A DNA stretch of 64,000 nucleotides, from positions 3,224,001 to 3,288,000 of the forward strand of contig FNSS01000001.1 of the NCBI GenBank assembly GCA_900104855.1. The letters run 5' to 3'. A program made the translations under genes and the position numbers. The notes beneath the pieces were generated by a model. It searched no databases and had not been told where the DNA came from. It was given only the letters and a program-made list of their open reading frames with translations. Of this stretch, positions 19,433 through 28,326 are shown piece by piece. Origin of the DNA: Rhizobiales bacterium GAS188. Lineage in GTDB: Bacteria > Pseudomonadota > Alphaproteobacteria > Rhizobiales > Beijerinckiaceae. How positions within the stretch are numbered: position 1 is the first letter of the stretch; each line of letters opens with the position of its first letter.

Positions 19433-20779
19433 CTATTCCTGACGCGCGATGGCGTGGAAGAAGGAGGCGCTGACGAGACCGCGCCGCGCGCCTGCGGGCT
19501 GCGGGGCGCTGCCATAGGCGTCGCCGACCAGTGCGAAGGGCTCATCGGTGCCGGGATCGAGCAGCGTCGAATAATGGAACTCATGGCCCTTGAGCCGTGT
19601 CCCGGCCTGGCCGAGCGGGCCATCGGCGAGGAGGCGCGCATCGCGATAGCCGAGCTGCATCTTGCGCTTGGCGAAGCTCGTCGCGACCGACAAAAGCCCG
19701 GCCATGGCATGGCTGTCGCCTCCCGCGTCGACGAGGGTGATGCCGAGCACCATGTAGCCGCCGCATTCGCCATGCACCGGCTTCGTTCGCGCGAAATGGC
19801 GCAAGCCGTCCAGAAATCCATGCGCGGCCGCGAGGCGCCCGGCATGCAGCTCCGGATAGCCGCCGGGCAGCCAGCATATGTCGCAGCCGTCGGGCGGCGC
19901 CTCGTCGGCGAGCGGCGAGAAGGGGATGATCTCGGCGCCCGCTGCCATCCAGCCCTGGAGCACATGCGGATAGATGAACGAGAAAGCGGCGTCGCGGGCG
20001 AGTGCGATGCGCCGTCCGGGCGGCGGCAGCGCAACGCAAGAGGCAGTAAGGCTTGGAGGCTGCGCCGGCGCGCCGTGAGCCGCGTCCGCGACGGCCACGA
20101 CGCCGTCGACATCGACATGCGCCTCGACGAAATCCGCCATGGCCTCGAGCATCGCCTCGAGCCCGCTGGTCTCAGCCGCCTGCACCAGGCCGAGATGGCG
20201 TTCCGGCAAGCTCACGGCCTCGCTGCGCGGCAGGCTGCCCAGCACCGGGACGCCGAGCGCCTCGATCGCCTCGCGCACCAGGCGCCGATGGCGCTCGCTG
20301 CCCACGCGATTGAGCACCACGCCGCCGAGCCTGACGCGCGGATCATAGCTCATGAAGCCCTTGACGATCGCCGCCGCCGTGGTCGACTGGCCGCTGACAT
20401 CGAGGACGAGCAGCACCGGCCAGCCGGTGAGCGCCGCGATATCGGCCGAGGCTCCGCTCTGCCCCTGCTCGCCCGGCACGCCGTCGAACAGGCCCATCAG
20501 CCCTTCGCAGATGACGATGTCGGCGCTAGACCCTGCGGTCGTCGCGAGGCTGCGCAGCAATCGCTCGGGCATCGCCCAGCTGTCGAGATTGACGCTGGCG
20601 CGGCCGCTGGCGACCGCATGGAAGGCAGGATCGATATAATCGGGGCCGCATTTGGCGCCAGCGACCGCAACGCCGCGGCGCTTGAGGGCCCGCATCAGGC
20701 CGAGCGTCAGCGTGGTCTTGCCCGAGCCCGAGCGCGGCGCCGCGACGACGAGTCCCTTGACAAGGCCTTTGGGGCTCAA
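19433..20779 (-). CDS. cobB: hydrogenobyrinic (cobyrinic) acid a,c-diamide synthase
   Basis: A 448-residue glutamine-dependent amidotransferase of the corrin pathway; it amidates side chains a and c using ATP and glutamine. The N-terminal dethiobiotin-synthetase-like ATPase domain shows VVAAPRSGSGKTTLTLGLM (residues 11-29) and CGPDYIDPAFH; the C-terminal class I glutamine amidotransferase-like domain has WLPGGYPELHAG and the nucleophile Cys in HGECGGYMVLG (about residues 335-345), with His in GHEFHYS. The start is TTG at 20779, overlapping the cobA stop as TTGA. It is the last gene of the cobalamin run. Confidence 0.95.
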   Translation of the reverse strand: MSPKGLVKGLVVAAPRSGSGKTTLTLGLMRALKRRGVAVAGAKCGPDYIDPAFHAVASGRASVNLDSWAMPERLLRSLATTAGSSADIVICEGLMGLFDGVPGEQGQSGASADIAALTGWPVLLVLDVSGQSTTAAAIVKGFMSYDPRVRLGGVVLNRVGSERHRRLVREAIEALGVPVLGSLPRSEAVSLPERHLGLVQAAETSGLEAMLEAMADFVEAHVDVDGVVAVADAAHGAPAQPPSLTASCVALPPPGRRIALARDAAFSFIYPHVLQGWMAAGAEIIPFSPLADEAPPDGCDICWLPGGYPELHAGRLAAAHGFLDGLRHFARTKPVHGECGGYMVLGITLVDAGGDSHAMAGLLSVATSFAKRKMQLGYRDARLLADGPLGQAGTRLKGHEFHYSTLLDPGTDEPFALVGDAYGSAPQPAGARRGLVSASFFHAIARQE

Positions 20780-21591
20780 GCGCCTTCCTCCAGCCTGACC
20801 GTCAAGGAGCCTACGAAGGGAGCGAGCGCCGCGCGCAAACGCACGATCTCGCCGATGACGACGATGGCGGGCGCCGCGAAGCCTTGCTGTTTCGCTTCGG
20901 CAGCGGCCTTGGCGAGGCTCGTCACCAGCACGCGCTGGCGTGTCGTCGTCGCCTCGCTGACGATGGCGAGCGGCGTCTCGGCGCTCATGCCGCCCGCCGT
21001 CAGCGCCGCCGCGATCGCTTCGAGGTTGCTCATCGCCATGTAGAGGATGATCGGCGCCCCGGTCGCGGCGAGCGCCGCGAAATCGGCCTGGCCCTGCGCG
21101 CCCTCGGCGAGATGGCCCGTCGCCAGGATCAGCGCGTGATTGGTCTCGCGCGCCGTGGCCGGGATGCCCGCATAGGCAAGGCCGCCGATGCCGGCCGTTA
21201 TGCCCGGCACGACACGGAACGGCACGCCCGCTTTGGCAAGCGCCTGGGCCTCCTCGGCGCCGCGCCCGAACACGAAGGGATCGCCGCCCTTGAGGCGCAG
21301 CACCCGCTTGCCGAGCCGCGCCAGCTCGATCAGCCGCAGCGAGATGTCGCGCTGGCTGGGCGAGGGCTTGCCGCCGCGCTTGCCGGCGAATTCGAGCGCC
21401 ACTTGCGGCGCTGCCAGCGCCAGCACCTCGCGCGACACCAGCGCGTCATAGACGCAGATATCGGCCTCGCGCAGCGCCTGCAGGGCCGCGAGCGTCAGAA
21501 GCGCAGGATCCCCAGGCCCCGCGCCGACCAGCCAGACGCTCGCAGGCTCGAAGACCGGCAAGCCGGGAATGATGGTATCGGCAGTCGTCAT
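20776..21591 (-). CDS. cobA: uroporphyrinogen-III C-methyltransferase (SUMT)
   Basis: A 271-residue SAM-dependent methylase that makes precorrin-2 from uroporphyrinogen III by methylating C2 and C7, the committed step toward corrins. Motifs: VWLVGAGPGDPALLTLAAL near residue 20, LRLKGGDPFVFGRGAEE near residues 99-115, and VVPGITAGIGGLAYAGIP near residues 127-144. No siroheme oxidase or chelatase domain is attached, so it is the dedicated cobalamin form rather than CysG. It is divergent from cbiD with 65 bases between starts, and coupled to cobB. Confidence 0.95.
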   Translation of the reverse strand: MTTADTIIPGLPVFEPASVWLVGAGPGDPALLTLAALQALREADICVYDALVSREVLALAAPQVALEFAGKRGGKPSPSQRDISLRLIELARLGKRVLRLKGGDPFVFGRGAEEAQALAKAGVPFRVVPGITAGIGGLAYAGIPATARETNHALILATGHLAEGAQGQADFAALAATGAPIILYMAMSNLEAIAAALTAGGMSAETPLAIVSEATTTRQRVLVTSLAKAAAEAKQQGFAAPAIVVIGEIVRLRAALAPFVGSLTVRLEEGA

Positions 21592-21656
21592 CCGGGTCGG
21601 TTTCCAGCTTCGATCGGGCTTTGTGCGCTCGCGCGTTCGCGATATGGCTCGACGCC

Positions 21657-22763
21657 ATGATCGAGGACAAGCCCTCGCCGCAACTGCGCCGCGGCTGGAC
21701 CACGGGCGCCTGCGCCACGGCCGCGGCGCGCGCCGCCTATGAGGCGCTGCTCAGCGGAAACTTTCCGGATCCGGTGACGATCGAGCTGCCGGGTGGCGCC
21801 AAGCCGGCTTTCGCCCTGGCGCTCGAAGAGCTCGGCGACGATATGGCGCGAGCCGGCATCATCAAGGATGCGGGCGACGATCCCGACGTCACACATGGGG
21901 CGCTGGTGGTCGCGACCGTGCGGCACGGCCCGGCCGGAACCGGCGTCGCCTTCCGGGCCGGGCCCGGCGTCGGCACCGTGACGCGGCCGGGCCTGCCAGT
22001 GCCGCCGGGCGAGCCGGCCATCAACCCCATGCCGCGCCAGATGATCCGCGCCGCCATCGCCGAGGCGGCCTCCGCGCATGGGGCTGGGGGCGATGTCATC
22101 GTCGAGATCTCGATTCCCGGTGGCGAGAAGCTCGCCGAGCGCACCATGAATGGCAGGCTCGGAATCGTTGGCGGCCTGTCGATCCTGGGCACCACCGGCA
22201 TCGTCGTGCCCTATTCCTGCTCGGCCTGGATCCATTCGATCCATAGCGGCATCGATGTGGCGCGGGCCTGCGGCCTCGATCATGTGGCGGGCGCCACCGG
22301 CTCGACTTCCGAGAAGGCGATCCGGGCCCTGCATGGCCTCGACGAGGTGGCGCTCATCGATATGGGCGATTTCGTCGGCGGCATGCTGAAATATCTGCGC
22401 CGCCACCCGATCGCCAAGGTGACGATCGCGGGCGGCTTCGCCAAGATGGTGAAGCTCGGCCAGGGTTTGCTCGACCTGCATTCGCGGCGCGGCGCCGTCG
22501 ATCTCGACTGGCTCGCCGATCAGGCGCTCGCGGCCGGCGCGGAGGCTCCCCTCGCCGACAGGCTGCGCGGCGCCAATACCGCCATGGAAGCGCTCGACCT
22601 CTGCCGCGTGGCGGGTCTCGATATCGGGCACGCGGTGGCCGAGGCCGGCTGGGCCACGGCCGCCAAGGCGCTGCGTGGCGCGCCGATCCACCTCGAGATC
22701 GTGGTCTTCGACCGCAAGGGGGAACTCGTGGCGCGCACGCCCTTCCGCGCGGCTCATTCCTGA
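21657..22763 (+). CDS. cbiD: CbiD-type precorrin C1-methyltransferase
   Basis: A 368-residue protein recognised as CbiD by [19 protein letters not shown] near the N-terminus, [25 protein letters not shown] around residues 105-130 and [16 protein letters not shown] around residues 178-193. CbiD performs the C1 methylation with ring contraction product handling in the cobalt-early pathway; in the oxygen-dependent pathway this step is usually done by CobF, which is not present here. The ATG at 21657 is chosen because the in-frame GTG at 21621 adds a stretch lacking family similarity. The gene is on the opposite strand to its neighbours, diverges from cobA and overlaps the end of cobM by 10 bases. 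Confidence 0.92.
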   Translation: MIEDKPSPQLRRGWTTGACATAAARAAYEALLSGNFPDPVTIELPGGAKPAFALALEELGDDMARAGIIKDAGDDPDVTHGALVVATVRHGPAGTGVAFRAGPGVGTVTRPGLPVPPGEPAINPMPRQMIRAAIAEAASAHGAGGDVIVEISIPGGEKLAERTMNGRLGIVGGLSILGTTGIVVPYSCSAWIHSIHSGIDVARACGLDHVAGATGSTSEKAIRALHGLDEVALIDMGDFVGGMLKYLRRHPIAKVTIAGGFAKMVKLGQGLLDLHSRRGAVDLDWLADQALAAGAEAPLADRLRGANTAMEALDLCRVAGLDIGHAVAEAGWATAAKALRGAPIHLEIVVFDRKGELVARTPFRAAHS

Positions 22764-23524
22764 TCCCCCGCTACTTGGCGATAGCGGCGCCGATAGCCCG
22801 GATCGTAAAGGGCGCTCTCGCGGAACTCGCTCGCTCCGAGCACCGGACCGACCAGGATCAGCGCGGTGCGCTCAACCGGCATCTCGGCCATCAGCGACTG
22901 TATTGTGGACAGCGTGCCCTTGACGATGCGCTCATCCGGCCAGGAGGCGCGATGCACCACGGCGACCGGGCAGTCCTTGCCGTAAAGGGGCGTCAGCTCC
23001 GCCACGACGCGCTCGAGCGCATGGATCGCGAGATGAACGGCGAGGGTCGCACCGCTGCGCCCGAAATTCGCCAGCGTCTCGCGTTCCGGCATCGAGGAGG
23101 CGCGCCCCGAGATGCGGGTCAGCACCACGGATTGGCCGATCTCCGGCAAGGTCAGCTCGCGCCCGAGCGCCGCCGCCGCCGCCGCGAAGGAGGGCACGCC
23201 TGGCGTGATCGTATAGGGGATGCCGAGCGCTTCGAGGCGGCGCAGCTGCTCGCCCATGGCGCTCCATACCGAGAGATCGCCCGAGTGCAGGCGCGCCACA
23301 TCCTCGCCCGCCGCATGGCAGCGTGAGAACTCGGCCGCGATCTCGTCGAGCGTCATCGGCGCCGTGTCGATGATCCGGGCGCCTGGCGGACAATGCGCCA
23401 GCAGCTCCTGCGGCACCAGCGAACCCGCATAGAGGCAGACCGGGCAGCGCGCCATCAGGTCGCGGCCGCGCAAGGTGATCAGGTCTGGCGCGCCGGGACC
23501 GGCGCCGATGAAATGGACCGTCAT
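22754..23524 (-). CDS. cobM: precorrin-4 C11-methyltransferase
   Basis: A 256-residue SAM-dependent tetrapyrrole methylase: [22 protein letters not shown] at the N-terminus, [13 protein letters not shown], then [16 protein letters not shown] near residues 78-93 and [15 protein letters not shown]. The SGDxS motif followed by PGVPSF marks the CobM/CbiF group. It adds the C11 methyl to precorrin-4 giving precorrin-5. Its ATG overlaps the cobE stop (ATGA at 23521-23524). Its 3' end overlaps the convergent cbiD gene by 10 bases. Confidence 0.94.
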   Translation of the reverse strand: MTVHFIGAGPGAPDLITLRGRDLMARCPVCLYAGSLVPQELLAHCPPGARIIDTAPMTLDEIAAEFSRCHAAGEDVARLHSGDLSVWSAMGEQLRRLEALGIPYTITPGVPSFAAAAAALGRELTLPEIGQSVVLTRISGRASSMPERETLANFGRSGATLAVHLAIHALERVVAELTPLYGKDCPVAVVHRASWPDERIVKGTLSTIQSLMAEMPVERTALILVGPVLGASEFRESALYDPGYRRRYRQVAGDQE

Positions 23525-23937
23525 GGCGCAATCTCCGAAGGCTGTGCGACGGCGCAGCTCGCGCCGGCTTCGCTGATCCGCTTGACGACCAGGCGCGAAT
23601 TCTCGCCGGCACCTGCGAGCGCCGCGGCCTCCGCCACTGAGGGCAGGCCGAACAGCGCCTCGACGCGTGCCGAGCGCGTCTCGCAACGCGGCGCGGCGGC
23701 GAGGAGCCGCGCCTGCGGCAGCAGGATGAGCGGCAGGTCCAGCGCCGTAGCGGCGTCGACGAGGCCCTGTTCGCTGCGCTTATCCTCGCTCGAGAACAGC
23801 GAGATGCCTTGCCTTCTCTCTGCTTCGCCGGGCTGCGTCGAGCCGAGGCTCGCAAGCGCACGCCGCACCAGGGCCGCGATGGCGTCGCCGGCGCAGCCCT
23901 TGCGGCAACCGATGCCGACAGCGATGGCGGGTTTCAT
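23521..23937 (-). CDS. cobE: CobE (CbiG C-terminal-domain protein)
   Basis: A 138-residue protein beginning [17 protein letters not shown], the signature of the CbiG C-terminal domain family called CobE in aerobic producers. Further on it has the [15 protein letters not shown] and [19 protein letters not shown] segments typical of the family. In the aerobic pathway CobE is needed in vivo near the precorrin-5 steps but its exact reaction is not settled. It is coupled on both sides by ATGA overlaps (cobL stop at its start, cobM start at its stop), so it is plainly part of this operon segment. Confidence 0.88.
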   Translation of the reverse strand: MKPAIAVGIGCRKGCAGDAIAALVRRALASLGSTQPGEAERRQGISLFSSEDKRSEQGLVDAATALDLPLILLPQARLLAAAPRCETRSARVEALFGLPSVAEAAALAGAGENSRLVVKRISEAGASCAVAQPSEIAP

Positions 23938-25139
23938 GGCTTCACCACCGACCAGCGCATCACCGGCAGGGCCGGGCGCAAGCCCTGGAAGCCGCCGAGC
24001 GGTTGCGCCTGCGCGATCTGGATGGTGATGAGCTCGCCGCCGAGCCGGCCATAGCGGCCGATCAGCTCGGCCTGGGTCTCGATTGTCACGGCGTTGACGA
24101 CGAGGCGCCCGCCTGGCGGCAGCGCCGCCCAGGCGGCGTCGAGCACGCCCGCATGGCTCGCGCCGCCGCCGACGAACACGGCATCGGGCCGCGGCAGGCC
24201 GGCCAGCGCCGCCGGAGCTTCGCCCTCGACGATGACGAGATCGGGCACACCGAGGCTCGCGGCATTGCGCGCGATGCGGGCCGCACGCTCCGGCCGCGCC
24301 TCGATGGCGATCGTCCGATTGGCCGGATGGCACAGCATCCACTCGATGCCGATCGAGCCGGATCCCGCCCCGATATCCCAGAGCCGCTCGCCACGTCGCG
24401 GCGCCAGCGCCGCCAATGTCGCGGCGCGGATGTCGCGCTTGGTGATCTGCCCGTCATGCTCGAACATCTCGTCCGGCAGGCCGGAAGTGAGCGGCACGAT
24501 GGCGGCGCCCGACCCTGTCACGACCTCAATGGCGATCGTGTTCAAGGGATCGATGCCGTCCAGCGCGAAGGCCTCGGCGCTCGTCTCCGAAATGCGCTGG
24601 CGCGGCCCGCCCATACCCTCGCAGATGGTGAGGCGCGAGCGCCCGAGGCCGCGTGCGACGAGCAGCGCCGCGAGCTTGCCGGGTGTCGTTCCGTCCCAGG
24701 AAAGCGCGATGAGGCGCGCGCCCGGCTGCAGATGCGGGATGATGCGCTCGAGCGCATGGCCGTGCAGCGAGACGAGGGCGCAATCCTGCTGCGCCCAGCC
24801 GAGGCGAGCCGCCGTGAGGCTGAAGGCGGAAGGCGCCGGCAGGCAGGTCATCTCGTTCGCCGGCAGATGCGCCATCAGCGTCGAACCGACGCCATGGAAG
24901 AACGGGTCGCCCGAGGCGAGCACCGCGACCGGGCGCCCGCGACGCGCCAGGATCGCCGGCACGGCATCGGTCAGCGGCGACGGCCAGGCGAGCCTCTCTG
25001 CCGCGACGTCGCCGACGAGCGCCAGATGCCGCTTGCCGCCGACCACGAGCTCGGCTTGCGCCAGGAGCAGCCGGGCGGCGGGCGACAAGCCGTCCAGACC
25101 GTCCTCGCCGATGCCGATCAGCGACAGCCAGGGGGTCAT
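23934..25139 (-). CDS. cobL: precorrin-6Y C5,15-methyltransferase (decarboxylating)
   Basis: A 401-residue fusion of a CbiE-like methylase domain (about residues 1-205; LIGIGEDGLDGLSPAARLLL, VLASGDPFFHGVG) and a CbiT-like class I methyltransferase domain (about residues 215-400; LWDIGAGSGSIGIEWML SAM site). It methylates C5 and C15 and decarboxylates the C12 side chain of precorrin-6Y/6B, giving precorrin-8. The ATG at 25139 is chosen because the open frame continues upstream only through a palindromic element. The gene starts a new minus-strand segment after the flipped cobK. Confidence 0.95.
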   Translation of the reverse strand: MTPWLSLIGIGEDGLDGLSPAARLLLAQAELVVGGKRHLALVGDVAAERLAWPSPLTDAVPAILARRGRPVAVLASGDPFFHGVGSTLMAHLPANEMTCLPAPSAFSLTAARLGWAQQDCALVSLHGHALERIIPHLQPGARLIALSWDGTTPGKLAALLVARGLGRSRLTICEGMGGPRQRISETSAEAFALDGIDPLNTIAIEVVTGSGAAIVPLTSGLPDEMFEHDGQITKRDIRAATLAALAPRRGERLWDIGAGSGSIGIEWMLCHPANRTIAIEARPERAARIARNAASLGVPDLVIVEGEAPAALAGLPRPDAVFVGGGASHAGVLDAAWAALPPGGRLVVNAVTIETQAELIGRYGRLGGELITIQIAQAQPLGGFQGLRPALPVMRWSVVKP

Positions 25140-25170
25140 GGCGAAGCCCTCGCAGCGAGCGCCAGCGCCC

Positions 25171-25385
25171 ACCTCTCCCCTTGTGGGAGAGGTCGGCTTC
25201 GATGAGCGAAGCGAAGAGAAGCCGGGTGAGGGGGGCAGCGCCGGCTTCCTTGCCGGCTCACAGAGGCCCCTCACCTCGGGCCGGAATGACGGCACGGATC
25301 CGACTTCCGAAGGCAGGAGCTGCCCCCCTCACCCGGAGCCCCTCGCTTCGCTCAGGCTCCGACCTCTCCCACAAGGGGAGAGGTG
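25171..25385. repeat. composite palindromic element, family A copy 2 (between cobL and cobK)
   Basis: Outer arms CACCTCTCCCCTTGTGGGAGAGGT-type hairpins occur at 25171-25193 and 25362-25385, with inner complementary stretches (GCCGGCTTCCTTGCCGGC; CCCCTCACC/GGTGAGGGG). It occupies most of the 301 bases between the divergent cobL and cobK starts. This copy is longer and more diverged than the others. The rest of the gap shows no other feature. Confidence 0.8.
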
Positions 25386-25440
25386 AACGCTGGCGCCATT
25401 GGGCTTTCGCACCCGCCACCGATCGGCGTATGGAACGCCG

Positions 25441-26199
25441 ATGCGCATCCTCATCCTCGGCGGCTCGACCGAAGCCTCGGCCCTGGCGCGGCTGATCGCC
25501 GGCCGCGCTGACATCGAGGCGACCTTGTCGCTCGCCGGGCGCACAGCGCAACCGGCCGCCTCGCCGATCGCGTCGCGCAGCGGTGGCTTTGGCGGAACCG
25601 AAGGCCTCGTCGCTTATCTCACGCGCGAACGCGTCGCGGCCGTGATCGACGCCACCCATCCTTTCGCCGCGCAGATGACGCGTCACGCCCGCGAGGCCTG
25701 CGCAAGCTTGAGCCTGCCGCTCCTGGTGCTGACGCGCGCACCTTGGGCGCCGCTCGAGGGCGATCGCTGGATCGAGGTCGAGGATGCGGTTGCGGCGGTG
25801 GCGGCCCTCGGCGCCACGGCACGCCGCGTCTTCCTCACCGTCGGCCGGCTGTCGGTTCCGGCCTTCGCGGCCGCGCCGCAGCACCATTACCTGATCCGCT
25901 CGATCGACGCGCCGCAAGGCCTCGATGCCTTGCCGCATCACGAGCTGCTGCTTGCCCGCCCGCCCTTCAGTTTCGAGGACGAAAGGCGCGCCATGCTCGA
26001 GGGCAGGGTCGACATCGTGGTCAGCAAAAACAGCGGCGGCGAGGCGACCTACGCCAAGATCGCGGCCGCACGCGAGCTTGCCCTGCCGGTGGTGATGATC
26101 CGCCGGCCCAAATCGGTTGATTGGCCGGCAGGTCCGCCGGCGCTGCACGATCCCGAAGCGGCGCTCGCCTGGATCGCGGCTCATCGCGAGACCCCATAG
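25441..26199 (+). CDS. cobK: precorrin-6A reductase
   Basis: A 252-residue NADPH-dependent reductase that converts precorrin-6A to precorrin-6Y/6B. It starts MRILILGGSTEASALARLI with the Rossmann-like loop, then SLAGRTAQPA, VIDATHPFAAQMTRHAREAC near residues 77-96, LTVGRLSVPAF, and near the end SKNSGGEATYAKIAAAREL, all typical of CobK/CbiJ. The ATG at 25441 is the family start; the frame opens earlier only in the intergenic element. It is on the plus strand inside a minus-strand operon, and its last 19 bases overlap the convergent cobJ. Confidence 0.94.
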   Translation: MRILILGGSTEASALARLIAGRADIEATLSLAGRTAQPAASPIASRSGGFGGTEGLVAYLTRERVAAVIDATHPFAAQMTRHAREACASLSLPLLVLTRAPWAPLEGDRWIEVEDAVAAVAALGATARRVFLTVGRLSVPAFAAAPQHHYLIRSIDAPQGLDALPHHELLLARPPFSFEDERRAMLEGRVDIVVSKNSGGEATYAKIAAARELALPVVMIRRPKSVDWPAGPPALHDPEAALAWIAAHRETP

Positions 26200-26948
26200 G
26201 CGCGCGGCGTGTAGACGAAAGGCTGTCCGCCGCCGGCGCGCGCGATCATCCGCGTTTCGCTCGAGCCGATGATGACCAGCGTCGCCATGTCGGCTGCGCC
26301 CGGATCCGCCTCGGCCAAGCTGGTGATGGCGATGCGCTCATCCGGGCGGCCGACCGCACGCGCGAAGATCACCGGCGTCGTTCCCGCCTTGCGCGCCCTG
26401 AGGCAAGCGAAGGCGTCATGGATGCGCTCGGGCCTCGCCTTCGAGGCCGGATTGTAGAGCGCGACGACGAAATCCCCTTCCGCCGCGGCGATCAGTCGCC
26501 TCTCGACGATGGCCCAGGGCTTGAGGTTGTCGGAGAGCGAGATGGCGCAGAAATCATGGCCGAGCGGCGCGCCGATCCGTGCTGCCGCGGCGTGCATCGC
26601 GCTGATGCCGGGGATGACCGTGACGTCGAGCTCGCGCCAGGCGGCTTCGCCCGCCTCGATCGCTTCGAACACCGCGGCCGCCATGGCAAAGACGCCGGGA
26701 TCGCCGCCCGACACCACGGCGACCTGGTTTCCTGCCGCCGCGAGCCGCAGTGCTTCGCGAGCCCGCGCCAATTCCTCGCGATTATCGCTGGCATGGCGGT
26801 GCTGGCCTTGCCGCTGCGGGAGGCGGGCCAGATAGGGCGCATAACCGAGCACGTCGCCTGCCGCGGCAAGCGCCCGTGTCGCCTCGGGCGTCAGCCATTC
26901 GGCGGGGCCGGGTCCGAGCCCGACCACCATGAGGCGGCCGGCCGTCAT
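26181..26948 (-). CDS. cobJ: precorrin-3B C17-methyltransferase
   Basis: A 255-residue SAM-dependent methylase with RLMVVGLGPGPAEWLTPEA at the N-terminus, GYAPYLARL, VVSGGDPGVFAMAAAV near residues 77-92, VIPGISAMHAAAARIGAPLGHDF and FVVALYNPASKARP, a pattern specific to CobJ/CbiH. It methylates C17 of precorrin-3B with ring contraction. Start overlaps the cobI stop (ATGA, 26945-26948). Its end overlaps cobK by 19 bases in the convergent orientation. Confidence 0.95.
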   Translation of the reverse strand: MTAGRLMVVGLGPGPAEWLTPEATRALAAAGDVLGYAPYLARLPQRQGQHRHASDNREELARAREALRLAAAGNQVAVVSGGDPGVFAMAAAVFEAIEAGEAAWRELDVTVIPGISAMHAAAARIGAPLGHDFCAISLSDNLKPWAIVERRLIAAAEGDFVVALYNPASKARPERIHDAFACLRARKAGTTPVIFARAVGRPDERIAITSLAEADPGAADMATLVIIGSSETRMIARAGGGQPFVYTPRAYGVSR

Positions 26949-27697
26949 GGGCGCCTGCCTTGGCCGGGGACGAGGATCAGCGCGAAATAGGGCGCCTCGT
27001 CATCTGTCTTGGCGGAGAGCGGCAGGACCAGCTCTTCGGCCATGGTGCCGCGCTCGACATAGATGGCGCGCTCGGCGAGGCCGGCATCCGCAAGCGCGGC
27101 GCGCACTTTCGGCAGGTTCTGGCCGAGCTTCATCACCACGGCCGCATCGGTCGCGGCGAGTCGGCGCGCCAGATCCTCGCGCGGCAAGGTGCCGGGCAGG
27201 ACGGTCAGCACGTCGTCGCCCCAGCTCATCGGCGTCTGTGCCGCCGTCCAGCAGCCCGACATGCCGGTGATGCCGGCGCAGATGCTGACCGGATGGCGGT
27301 CCTTCAGCCGCGCATGGATATGCATGAAGGAGCCGTAGAACAAAGGATCCCCCTCGCAGATGAGCGCGACGTCTCGCCCTTGAGTGAGATGGCTCGCGAT
27401 CGCTTGCGCCGCCTCGTCATAGAAGGGGCGCAGCGTCTCCGCATACGCGGGATCCGCGAACGGGATCTCGGTCGTGACCGGATAGAGGAGCGGCAGCTCG
27501 GTCACGCCCGGCTTGATCCAGCGATCGGCGATGCGGCGGGCATTCGAGGCGCGGCCCTGTTTGGCGAAATAGGCGATTACCGGCGCCGCCTCGATCAGGC
27601 GCACCGCCTTGACGGTGAGGAGCTCCGGATCGCCCGGTCCGAGGCCGATGCCGTAGAGCCGTCCGCCTTCGCGTCCATTCTGTCGCCCGGCGCTCAT
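26945..27697 (-). CDS. cobI: precorrin-2 C20-methyltransferase
   Basis: A 250-residue SAM-dependent methylase: [23 protein letters not shown] (residues 12-34), [20 protein letters not shown] near residues 114-133, and [22 protein letters not shown], typical of CobI. It methylates C20 of precorrin-2 to give precorrin-3A, the substrate of CobG. Coupled upstream to cobH (27694-27697) and downstream to cobJ by ATGA overlaps. Confidence 0.95.
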   Translation of the reverse strand: MSAGRQNGREGGRLYGIGLGPGDPELLTVKAVRLIEAAPVIAYFAKQGRASNARRIADRWIKPGVTELPLLYPVTTEIPFADPAYAETLRPFYDEAAQAIASHLTQGRDVALICEGDPLFYGSFMHIHARLKDRHPVSICAGITGMSGCWTAAQTPMSWGDDVLTVLPGTLPREDLARRLAATDAAVVMKLGQNLPKVRAALADAGLAERAIYVERGTMAEELVLPLSAKTDDEAPYFALILVPGQGRRP

Positions 27698-28326
27698 TCG
27701 CGCTCGCTCGCGACGGCGTTGATGGCCGCCGCCGCCATGGCGCTGCCGCCGCGCCGTCCGCGCACCACGAGATAGGGCAGGCGCCCATCGGCGATCAGCG
27801 CCTCCTTCGATTCGGCAGCGCCGACGAAGCCGACCGGCATGCCGATCACGGCGGCAGGGGCGGGGGCCCCGCCATCGAGCATTTCGAGCAGCCGGAACAG
27901 GGCGGTCGGCGCATTGCCGATGGCGACGAGCGCGCCGCCGAGACGCTCGCGCCAGAGCTCCATGGCGGCGGCCGTCCGCGTCGTGCCGAGGCGCTCCGCG
28001 AGGCTGGGCACGCTGGCGTCATCAAGCGTGCAGATGACGGCATTCTGGCGCGGCAGGCGGGCCCGCGTCACGCCGTTCGCCACCATCTTCGAATCGCAGA
28101 GGATCGGCGCGCCGGCCTCGAGCGCGGCGCGCGCCGCCGCCACCGCTCCCGGCGAGAAGGCGATATCGGCGGCGGTCTCGACGAGGCCGCAGGCATGGAT
28201 GAGCCTGACCGCGACCTTCTCCTCATCGGCCGCGAAGCGTTTCAGATCGGCTTCGGCCCGGATGATGGCGAAGGATCGCCGGTAGATCTCCGCGCCGTCG
28301 CGGATATAGGCGTAAGGCTCGTTCAT
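27694..28326 (-). CDS. cobH: precorrin-8X methylmutase
   Basis: A 210-residue protein. [22 protein letters not shown] at the N-terminus, [19 protein letters not shown] with the key His near residue 43, [18 protein letters not shown] near residues 74-91, and [14 protein letters not shown] are CobH hallmarks. It moves the C11 methyl to C12, giving hydrogenobyrinic acid. The start at 28326 overlaps the cobG stop as ATGA; a longer open frame upstream lies within cobG. Confidence 0.95.
   Translation of the reverse strand: MNEPYAYIRDGAEIYRRSFAIIRAEADLKRFAADEEKVAVRLIHACGLVETAADIAFSPGAVAAARAALEAGAPILCDSKMVANGVTRARLPRQNAVICTLDDASVPSLAERLGTTRTAAAMELWRERLGGALVAIGNAPTALFRLLEMLDGGAPAPAAVIGMPVGFVGAAESKEALIADGRLPYLVVRGRRGGSAMAAAAINAVASERE

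Noticed and set aside
25140-25295. N-terminal extension of CobL by about 50 residues
   Set aside because: The extension would be translated from the palindromic element and has no CbiE similarity; the ATG at 25139 gives the normal family start.
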